NCBI GenBank assembly: GCA_024639745.1
Contig: JAHEHW010000159.1
Location: 1 to 5,342, forward strand
Reading direction: 5' to 3'
Origin: Salaquimonas sp.
Lineage (GTDB): Bacteria > Pseudomonadota > Alphaproteobacteria > Rhizobiales > Rhizobiaceae
Length of the DNA: 5,342 nucleotides
Under the pieces are notes generated by a model. It was not told the origin of the DNA, searched no databases, and saw only the letters and a program-made list of their open reading frames with translations. A program made the translations under genes and the position numbers. Positions 1 to 4,999 of the stretch are shown here, piece after piece; the first letter of the stretch is position 1, and every line of letters begins with the position of its first letter.

Positions 1-257
1 GAAGCTTCATCCATAATGCCGTTTTCTACCCAGCCATCGATTTCTGAGATTTTGGTATTTATGCAGGACTGTACGGCGTCACTTGTTCCCATGGCCTCCA
101 GTGCTTGTGGGTCGTAAACCGGCGCTTGACGATCTGCGGTTTGTTCTTCGGCATCCTCGAATGTCCACCAAGAGAGAATTCCGACACCGATAGCTACTAA
201 AATGGCGATAACGCGCATGATTGGTGAATTGGCGAAACTGCCTGTCTTTTTACTCAT
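1..257 (-). CDS. Putative single-helix membrane or exported protein, N-terminal part, 3' end outside window
   Basis: An open frame from the ATG at 255-257 to the left edge, about 85 residues visible and no stop. The N-terminus MSKKTGSFANSPIMRV is basic and polar, followed by a hydrophobic stretch at about residues 14-31 (IMRVIAILVAIGVGILSWW), then an acidic soluble part beginning FEDAEEQTADRQAPVYDP and containing a single cysteine in VQSCINTKI. This suggests an N-in single-pass protein or an uncleaved signal anchor with the soluble part in the periplasm. No cofactor motif is visible in the part present, and I do not recognise a family. The strong ribosome binding site and same-strand location 58 nt behind the DUF6352 gene make operon membership plausible, but the gap is long enough for a separate unit. 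Confidence 0.75.
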   Translation of the reverse strand, partial: MSKKTGSFANSPIMRVIAILVAIGVGILSWWTFEDAEEQTADRQAPVYDPQALEAMGTSDAVQSCINTKISEIDGWVENGIMDEA

Positions 258-265
258 TTCCGTGT

Positions 266-270
266 CCTCC
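266..270 (-). promoter_or_regulatory. Ribosome binding site of the left-edge membrane protein gene
   Basis: GGAGG lies 8 nt before the ATG at 255-257. It supports both the frame and the start of the partial gene at the left edge. Confidence 0.7.
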
Positions 271-278
271 GAATTTCT

Positions 279-308
279 CGCAAGCCTCGCATGGCTTTGT
301 TGCTTGCG
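279..308. repeat. Inverted repeat in the gap after the DUF6352 gene
   Basis: CGCAAGC at 279-285 is the reverse complement of GCTTGCG at 302-308 (7 bp, 16-nt loop). On the transcribed strand the right arm GGCTTGCG can instead pair with AAGCC in the loop (5 bp, 6-nt loop), so two mutually exclusive hairpins are possible. No U tract follows on the minus strand. It sits just upstream of the ribosome binding site of the left-edge gene. Could be a weak terminator, a leader structure or chance. Confidence 0.35.
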
Positions 309-315
309 TATTGTC

Positions 316-1380
316 CTAGTTCAAATTTTTAAGCGGTAGATTTACCAACAGGTTCTGTGGTTTCATCCGAACCGTTTGTGAGTGATCCATTGCCAGTCCC
401 AGATAGACTGCCTTACCTCGCATATTGGATCGAACGCGCGACCGGTTCAGAATTTCCATCCTGAAAAGTGCCACGATCCGATTCTGGTCCGAGAGAGGCG
501 TGCTACCTGACGCGCCGTTATAATAAAGATCGTTCAAGATCGAGGTCGCTTCGCGATCAAGGCCGATATGCCAGCTCCATTGCCGGTCCTGGATCGTTTG
601 CATCGCCTGAATGCGCGTATCGAGGCCGAGAAAATGGCGGATCCATTTTTCCAGAACGCGCGCAAATGCGTCCGGTCCCGGCTGGGTATATCGGAAATCG
701 ATGGCATAATTAAACTGATCGGCCCTGCCCCAATAGCCGGTCTGATTGTCTTCCGTCATTACATCGAGAGTCGCCTGCTTCATCGGCGTGCCGGCTTCGG
801 CGAGCAAGCCGCCGAGCCCGCCAAAGCCGCCGGTTTCGGAATACATTTCGACCACTTCCGCATCAGCCAGCATGATCTGGCCGTCGTCTGTCGTGACCTT
901 TTGCTCGCGGAATAAGAGTTCGGACGCGCGAACCATCAGCGGATCGTGAACGGGCGCCATGATATTGCTCATGATCAAGTGAACCATTTGCTCAATGAAC
1001 ACCGGCGGAATCATCGGCGCTTTGGGCATCAAAAACAGCTGCATATAGGCACTTTCGAGGGTGCTGTTTTTCAGCAGATGATCCCGGAATCGTAAAACGA
1101 TCCTGTAATTTTCTGCGGCATCCTGATCCTTGATGGCGGCAAGCTCCGCCTCGGTAACCGGGGCTGCCGGCTCTTCCATGAGGCGTTCAAACAAACGATT
1201 TTCCTGATCACAGGATTCTTCCACCGGGTGAATCTCAGGTCGCGTGTAGTAGGCACGCAGGAGGTCGGATGAAACGACGAGCCAGCCGTTCTTATCTCTA
1301 TCTGTCAGATGAAGGCCGGATGAGCGCCAGATAATTCGCTTTGCGGTAGTCTCTTTGTGTTTTTTATCGATTGTCTGCAT
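316..1380 (-). CDS. DUF6352 family protein, 354 residues
   Basis: The ATG at 1378-1380 shares one base with the TGA of the ligase-like gene (TGATG), a coupling arrangement, and has a GGAG ribosome binding site; an upstream GTG would add six residues. No signal peptide or membrane segment, so cytoplasmic. Landmarks of the family I know as DUF6352: LLRAYYTRPEIHPVEESC near residues 40-57, NYRIVLRFRDHLL near 92-104, VRASELLFREQKV near 150-162, a run LADAEVVEMYSETGGFGG at about 171-188 leading into a glycine-rich loop, then MTEDNQTGYWGRADQFNYAI, WIRHFLGLD, WSWHIGLDREA, and near the C-terminus LAMDHSQTVRMKPQNLLVNL. Length is normal for the family and nothing looks broken. The biochemical function is unknown. 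It is the last gene of the coupled DUF6494 / ligase-like / DUF6352 trio, which I associate with formate dehydrogenase loci in alphaproteobacteria; an assembly or regulatory role is inference. Confidence 0.88.
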   Translation of the reverse strand: MQTIDKKHKETTAKRIIWRSSGLHLTDRDKNGWLVVSSDLLRAYYTRPEIHPVEESCDQENRLFERLMEEPAAPVTEAELAAIKDQDAAENYRIVLRFRDHLLKNSTLESAYMQLFLMPKAPMIPPVFIEQMVHLIMSNIMAPVHDPLMVRASELLFREQKVTTDDGQIMLADAEVVEMYSETGGFGGLGGLLAEAGTPMKQATLDVMTEDNQTGYWGRADQFNYAIDFRYTQPGPDAFARVLEKWIRHFLGLDTRIQAMQTIQDRQWSWHIGLDREATSILNDLYYNGASGSTPLSDQNRIVALFRMEILNRSRVRSNMRGKAVYLGLAMDHSQTVRMKPQNLLVNLPLKNLN

Positions 1381-2171
1381 CAGGGCTTCTCCGTCCACCG
1401 GGTTTCAAACCAGTAGTCGGCCAGAGACACCAGTCGTGTTTGATGCTGCGTCTTGATCATGATTCCGCCCGCCTCGTCCAAACCGAGGAAACTGCCCTCA
1501 ATGGTTTCACCCTTTAACGCAAGCGAGCAATCGCCATCACGTTTATGAGCGCGGAAAAGCCAGCTTTCGTGCACGGGCCGGAAGCCATCCTGGGTCCAGG
1601 TATCCAGCCAGGTAAGGAAATGCCGTGTCCAGGATTCAAGGATCATTGTCCGATCGAGATCACCGCATCCTTCCTCGTACAAGACGGTTCTGTTTAGGTC
1701 CCTGCCCGGTTCATCCTGCGCGCCTTCTTGCCAGGTGATATCCAGGGCAATCGACAGGCAAGCGTAAGGCGGTTCGTCACCCGGCTTCGTGGCGGTAGGA
1801 AGCCGGATATCGATTTTGCCCACGACAGCACCATTCGCCAGGATTATATTCGGCCAGACGAAGGTAATTCCAAGATTGGGCGGACCAATCGCGCCAAGGC
1901 TGTCTGCAAGAGCGACCATTGCCAATGGTATCATTGCAAGCGTTCCGGCTGCATCGACCTCCGGCTCAAGGACCAAGGCGCAATCCAGTCGGTCTGTACG
2001 ACGCGACCAAAAGAGATCCCCTGCTCCGGCTTCGCCGGATTCGGCACGGGCCGAGGCCACCGCTACCGCTGACTGGTCACCCGGTACGGCATACCCGCTC
2101 AGGAGTGGTGCAAATATCGGATCGGGCAGCAAGTCCATATCCGACATCATGTCGGCCTCGGCAATGCTCAC
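1380..2171 (-). CDS. Biotin/lipoate--protein ligase-like protein (BPL/LplA fold with C-terminal DUF4444-type domain)
   Basis: 263 residues from a GTG start at 2169-2171 that overlaps the DUF6494 stop. An ATG at codon 8 with GAGG just upstream is an alternative. Cytoplasmic, no signal peptide. The middle (about 50-125) follows the BPL/LplA core: GDLFWSRRTDRLDCALVLEP, then a helix with ALADSLGAIG, then FVWPNIILANGAVVGKIDIR, equivalent to the WPND and KxxGIL stretch of BirA. The C-terminus (about 198-260, HESWLFRAHK, GSFLGLDEAGGIMI) matches the small domain I know as DUF4444 in this family. The usual GRGRRG biotin-binding motif is not visible, WPND reads WPNI, and the position of the BirA catalytic lysine is not a lysine, although one lies close by (K119). 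It may therefore bind a cofactor or partner protein without canonical ligation. Position between DUF6494 and DUF6352 implies a joint function; a role in formate dehydrogenase assembly is inference. Confidence 0.82.
   Translation of the reverse strand: MSIAEADMMSDMDLLPDPIFAPLLSGYAVPGDQSAVAVASARAESGEAGAGDLFWSRRTDRLDCALVLEPEVDAAGTLAMIPLAMVALADSLGAIGPPNLGITFVWPNIILANGAVVGKIDIRLPTATKPGDEPPYACLSIALDITWQEGAQDEPGRDLNRTVLYEEGCGDLDRTMILESWTRHFLTWLDTWTQDGFRPVHESWLFRAHKRDGDCSLALKGETIEGSFLGLDEAGGIMIKTQHQTRLVSLADYWFETRWTEKP
1389..1392 (-). promoter_or_regulatory. Ribosome binding site deciding the DUF6352 start
   Basis: GGAG lies 8 nt before the ATG at 1378-1380 and inside the end of the ligase-like gene. 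It favours this ATG over the in-frame GTG at 1396-1398, which would lie upstream of the motif. Confidence 0.65.
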
Positions 2172-2356
2172 GGCAGTTCGATATCCCCGGTAACTTCATG
2201 ATTTAGATCGGCATTTTCTGCCGTCAGAACCATCTTGACCTTGAGTTTGCCGCTTCCGCCATTCGCACGCACATATTCTTCGATTTCCCGCTGCGAGGTG
2301 ACGCCGACCTGTTTGAGGAATTTCCTCAGCGACATATTGAAGGCTTCTTCGCTCAT
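2168..2356 (-). CDS. DUF6494 family protein, 62 residues
   Basis: Small soluble protein without signal peptide or membrane segment, so cytoplasmic. The N-terminal half, MSEEAFNMSLRKFLKQVGVT followed by SQREIEEYVR, is the recognisable part: it predicts two helices around the conserved F-N-M-S-x-R-K-F-L-K-x-V-G-V-T-S-Q-R-E-I-E pattern that I associate with DUF6494. The C-terminal half (GKLKVKMVLT to DIELP) looks like beta strands. Length fits the family. Its function is unknown. It is preceded by a good ribosome binding site 14 nt downstream of the protease gene, and its TGA overlaps the GTG of the ligase-like gene (GTGA), which points to translational coupling and a shared job with the next two proteins. 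Linkage to formate dehydrogenase maturation is inferred from gene order. Confidence 0.85.
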   Translation of the reverse strand: MSEEAFNMSLRKFLKQVGVTSQREIEEYVRANGGSGKLKVKMVLTAENADLNHEVTGDIELP

Positions 2357-2364
2357 CGTTTCTG

Positions 2365-2369
2365 CTCCT
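2365..2369 (-). promoter_or_regulatory. Ribosome binding site of the DUF6494 gene
   Basis: AGGAG lies 8 nt before the ATG at 2354-2356, in the 14-nt gap after the protease stop codon. It fixes the start of this small gene. Confidence 0.7.
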
Positions 2370-2370
2370 G

Positions 2371-3324
2371 TCAGTTAAATTCTATCGTGATATCGGTGAG
2401 ACTTCCTTCGCGGTCAATGGTGACCGTTAGCTCTGCTGGTTTGCCTGCCAAAGTAAGTGCCGTCAAATAATCCTGTTGCCCGGTAACAGCCAACTGTCCT
2501 GCCTTGACCATTCTGTCCCCTACCATCAGCCCCGCCTGCTCTTCCGGGCTGTTTGTAGCCACCTGCATGATACGGGCAGCTGGCGAACCCGTTTCCCCGG
2601 GAAGCAGGTCGGGTCGCATCGCAAGGCCACTGCGCGGCCGATCAATCCTGCCGTCTTCTGCATCCTGCAGATATGCGTTCAGTAATCTGGCTGAAGAAGC
2701 GAAATTCACGCCGATATTAGCGTCGGATCCTTTGGTGAAAATGGCCGTGACGAGGCCAGCCAATCTTCCATCGCGATCGAAAAGCGGCGCTCCCGACATC
2801 CCCGGATTGATAGGTGCATCGAGCTGGATGAAGTCCTCCACCAGGTTGAATCCGACACCGCGGCGTTCTACTGCCGATACGGTTCCGCAGGTCATGCCGA
2901 GTCCCAGGCCAAAGGCGTTGCCAATGGCGCAGGCATCGCTGCCCGGCAGCAAAGTGCCGTCAATCGATAACGGTTCGAGACCTGGTTCGATGTCGAGCAA
3001 TGCAAGGTCGGTCTGCTCATCCCGCATGCCGATCTTGGCTTCGTGAACGGACCCGTCCGCATGACGGACTAGAACCCGGTTTGCCCGGCCCAGCAAGTGA
3101 TCGGCGGTCAGGACGCTGGTTCCGTCTCCAACGACAATCCCTGTGCCCTCCGGCTCTTGCAAATTGCGCTCTGCCCTGCCCGTTTGCGGCAATACGCTGA
3201 CGACGGATCCGATGCGCGCCTTGTACAGCCGCGTTTTCCAGCTCTCGGAGGCATGGCTGTTCGTGCCAGCCAAAATGGCAAATACGCAAGCTCCAACAGC
3301 TATCGGGTTCGATCGTCTTGTCAT
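2371..3324 (-). CDS. Secreted trypsin-like serine protease with one PDZ domain (HtrA/Deg-like)
   Basis: 317 residues from the ATG at 3322-3324. Residues 1-25 are a signal peptide (MTRRSNPIAVGA, ending about NSHA), so the enzyme should be periplasmic or membrane-tethered. The protease domain (about 38-225) shows all three catalytic residues: H76 in TADH, D106 in TDLALLD, S177 in NPGMSGAPL, with the family segment AIGNAFGLGLG before the serine. The serine motif is GMSGAP rather than the usual GNSGGP. Two cysteines (132 and 146) flank the AIGN segment and could form a disulfide. A single PDZ domain follows (about 233-313, with SPEEQAGLMVGD). It is shorter than DegP, which has two PDZ domains. 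A TTG at 3390 would extend the frame by 22 residues, but has no visible ribosome binding site and would bury the signal peptide; the ATG has only a weak GGAA upstream. Role is probably quality control or processing of exported partners; target unknown. Confidence 0.88.
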   Translation of the reverse strand: MTRRSNPIAVGACVFAILAGTNSHASESWKTRLYKARIGSVVSVLPQTGRAERNLQEPEGTGIVVGDGTSVLTADHLLGRANRVLVRHADGSVHEAKIGMRDEQTDLALLDIEPGLEPLSIDGTLLPGSDACAIGNAFGLGLGMTCGTVSAVERRGVGFNLVEDFIQLDAPINPGMSGAPLFDRDGRLAGLVTAIFTKGSDANIGVNFASSARLLNAYLQDAEDGRIDRPRSGLAMRPDLLPGETGSPAARIMQVATNSPEEQAGLMVGDRMVKAGQLAVTGQQDYLTALTLAGKPAELTVTIDREGSLTDITIEFN

Positions 3325-3397
3325 GCGAACCAGTTCCAGGCTGCGCTCGGCAACCTGTTCCCTTTCATTCAGAGGAGGCTCAGTTGCCAACAGCCGA

Positions 3398-3523
3398 TCA
3401 GAGGCGCGTTGTGGGTGAGCTATAGGCCTTGTCTGCCGGGGTGCTGAAATAGCCGTTCAATGCATATCCCGCGCCCAGTGAGATCGCTAGCAGCAAAACC
3501 ACGCTGATCAAAAAGGCTTTCAT
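3398..3523 (-). CDS. Small single-helix membrane protein, 41 residues
   Basis: A complete short frame running from ATG to TGA. The product begins MKAFLISVVLLLAISLGAGY, one hydrophobic helix at about residues 3-21, followed by a polar tail of about 20 residues that includes YFSTPADKAYSS and ends in TTRL. With one lysine at the N-terminus, the likely topology is N-in, C-out, or an uncleaved or cleaved signal peptide. A strong ribosome binding site, the position inside an otherwise tightly packed operon, and the sensible hydrophobic-then-polar composition all support it. It resembles short helix-plus-tail proteins that I have the impression are common in alphaproteobacteria, but I cannot name a family. 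Small single-helix proteins are often accessory subunits of respiratory membrane complexes, so an association with the formate dehydrogenase or the neighbouring cytochrome is possible, by context only. Confidence 0.75.
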   Translation of the reverse strand: MKAFLISVVLLLAISLGAGYALNGYFSTPADKAYSSPTTRL

Positions 3524-3531
3524 CGTTTTCT

Positions 3532-3537
3532 CTCCTT
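3532..3537 (-). promoter_or_regulatory. Ribosome binding site of the 41-residue membrane protein
   Basis: AAGGAG lies 8 nt before the ATG at 3521-3523. It is the best Shine-Dalgarno match in the window and a main reason to accept the short reading frame behind it as a gene. Confidence 0.75.
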
Positions 3538-3544
3538 CAAACCT

Positions 3545-3558
3545 GAAGCCTTGGCTTC
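3545..3558. repeat. Small inverted repeat in the gap after the WD40-cytochrome c gene
   Basis: GAAGCC-TT-GGCTTC is a perfect 6-bp inverted repeat; as RNA it would form about a 5-bp stem with a 4-nt loop. It lies in the 57-nt spacer between the WD40-cytochrome gene and the small membrane protein gene. On the transcribed strand no U tract follows it, so it is not a canonical intrinsic terminator. It may be an RNA processing or stability element, or chance. Confidence 0.35.
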
Positions 3559-3580
3559 TTCTCGTTTTCTCGTTTGTAAT

Positions 3581-4978
3581 CTACTTGCCGGCTGGTTCGG
3601 TCGCCTTTTCGAGAAAAGCAATTAATGCGTCGCGGCGCTCCACGCTCTTCAGTCGCTGGATCGGCATTTTGGTACCCGGCGTCACGATGTCTGGACCGTG
3701 ATCGAAAAGCTGGCCGATGGTTTTCGCGTTCCAGACGATCTCGGAGTTTTTCAGCGCGTCCGAATACGGGTAGCCCTCCACGGTCCCGGCCTTGCGGCCA
3801 AAAAGGCCATAAAGCGTTGGGCCTGCACGGTTTGCGTCATCGGGAGTAAGCGTGTGACAAATCGAACATTTGCGCTGGAACTCGAGCTCGCCCGGATCCC
3901 TGGATGCCTGGACCTGGAACCGCCTCGGCAGATCGCCCTGGGGCAGATCGAACGGTTTTCGCGGATTGACCTGCCAGTAGCCGACGAAGTCATCAAGCCC
4001 GGTCTTGTACAATCGCTTGCCATCATCGGAGAATGCCAAGCCCCACACAGGTCCATAAGGATTTTGCCAGGATTCGACGATATTCAGGGTCTCGGCGTCA
4101 TAAACTCGGAGAAAGCCGTCGCCCGAACCGGTCGCGAAATATTGCGCCTGCGGGTCCACGGCGATACTTAAAACCGGGTGCTCGAAATCACCGGCGCTCT
4201 TTACTTCGCCCGTCGCAACGTCGAGAACCCCTACCCCGCCATCGATGGCGCCGAAGACGAAACGATCCGTGTCGCCGATCCGCGCAATTGCGTTGATGCC
4301 CCAGCCATTGGCATGGATCACTCTGCCGTCCTGGATTGATTTTTCGTTTTCCACGCCATCCGAGAGACGCCAATAACGGATATCGCCGTCATAGGATCCC
4401 GTTAGCAGGAAGCTGTTGTCGGCGCCGAACACGACGGCATTCACGTTGTTCCTGTGGCCCTCAAGGCGATGGATTTCTGTGGCCTCGGTAATGTCGTAGA
4501 CCCGGGCCGTCGCGTCCCAACGGGCGGCGGCAGCAAGTCTGCCATCAGGGGAAACGGTAACGTCAAGCACCTTGTCGGCCGTATCATTGATAATCGAAAC
4601 CGGTTCGCCTGCCGAAAGATCCCAAATCGCAAATGCGCCATCGTCCCCGACCGATACGGCCCAGGTTTCCTTGCCATCTGAGGGAACGAATTCGACGTCG
4701 TTCACGGCTGCATTATGCCCCAAAAGACGCTTGATGACCTTTCCTTCCTTGCCTTCAAGCGACCAGTAGATGATCGAATAATCGAATGAGGCGGACAGCG
4801 CCCGTTCACCATCGGCAGAAATTCTGATGGACCGGACCGGACCGCCATGGCCGGAGAGTTTTTCAGGCAATGTAGCGTTTTCCGCGCCGGCATGGTCTTT
4901 CAGCGCCAAGGGCGCTATCAGGAAGATGGCTACCCACGGAGCGCTCAACCGGGCAAGCCTGCTGACGAAGGACCTCAT
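3581..4978 (-). CDS. Secreted WD40 beta-propeller fused to C-terminal cytochrome c
   Basis: A 465-residue protein. Residues 1-32 form a Sec signal peptide: basic N-terminus, hydrophobic core, likely cleavage after HAGA. Residues about 41-337 hold seven WD40-like repeats, starting near residues 41, 85, 128, 172, 217, 264 and 303. GH starts are clear in the 1st, 2nd and 4th (SGHGGPV, LGHNAAV, EGHRNNV), with W/Y-D or YW ends. Seven repeats suit a closed seven-bladed propeller. Residues about 364-460 are a class I cytochrome c: heme motif CSICH at 371-375 (C371, C374, H375), GPTLYGLFGR after it, and the likely axial methionine M438 in PGTKMP. The product is therefore probably a periplasmic monoheme c-type cytochrome with an attached interaction platform. 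Its place 21 nt behind the formate dehydrogenase gamma gene suggests a redox or docking partner of that enzyme; this is inference. The fold assignments are strong; no specific substrate can be named. Confidence 0.92.
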   Translation of the reverse strand: MRSFVSRLARLSAPWVAIFLIAPLALKDHAGAENATLPEKLSGHGGPVRSIRISADGERALSASFDYSIIYWSLEGKEGKVIKRLLGHNAAVNDVEFVPSDGKETWAVSVGDDGAFAIWDLSAGEPVSIINDTADKVLDVTVSPDGRLAAAARWDATARVYDITEATEIHRLEGHRNNVNAVVFGADNSFLLTGSYDGDIRYWRLSDGVENEKSIQDGRVIHANGWGINAIARIGDTDRFVFGAIDGGVGVLDVATGEVKSAGDFEHPVLSIAVDPQAQYFATGSGDGFLRVYDAETLNIVESWQNPYGPVWGLAFSDDGKRLYKTGLDDFVGYWQVNPRKPFDLPQGDLPRRFQVQASRDPGELEFQRKCSICHTLTPDDANRAGPTLYGLFGRKAGTVEGYPYSDALKNSEIVWNAKTIGQLFDHGPDIVTPGTKMPIQRLKSVERRDALIAFLEKATEPAGK

Positions 4979-4986
4979 ATCGACGA

Positions 4987-4991
4987 CCCTC
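4987..4991 (-). promoter_or_regulatory. Ribosome binding site of the WD40-cytochrome c gene
   Basis: GAGGG on the minus strand lies 8 nt before the ATG at 4976-4978, within the 21-nt gap after the fdoI stop codon. It supports this start and reinitiation after fdoI. Confidence 0.65.
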
Positions 4992-4999
4992 GATGACCG

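Noticed and set aside
311..330. TTGAAC on the minus strand as a -35 element for the left-edge gene
   Set aside because: No convincing -10 hexamer follows at about 17 nt, and alphaproteobacterial promoters are too variable to call from one hexamer.
568..915. Open frame of 115 codons on the plus strand
   Set aside because: It lies antisense within the DUF6352 gene, has an arginine-rich, low-complexity product and no recognisable motif; a shadow of the real gene.
1396..1398. GTG as the start of the DUF6352 protein
   Set aside because: It adds six residues and lies upstream of the GGAG motif, while the ATG at 1378-1380 has correct spacing and a stop/start overlap with the preceding gene.
1789..2193. 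Overlapping plus-strand open frames opposite the ligase-like gene
   Set aside because: Low-complexity products in several frames of the same stretch, as expected from the antisense of a GC-rich coding region.
2504..3046. Open frame of 180 codons on the plus strand
   Set aside because: Antisense to the protease gene, whose catalytic triad and PDZ motifs are unambiguous; the plus-strand product is serine- and proline-rich without a domain.
3545..3558. Intrinsic terminator at the GAAGCC/GGCTTC repeat
   Set aside because: The stem is short and no U tract follows on the transcribed strand; kept only as an inverted repeat.
3698..4171. Open frame of 157 codons on the plus strand
   Set aside because: Antisense to the cytochrome c and last WD40 repeats; no ribosome binding site or known motif.
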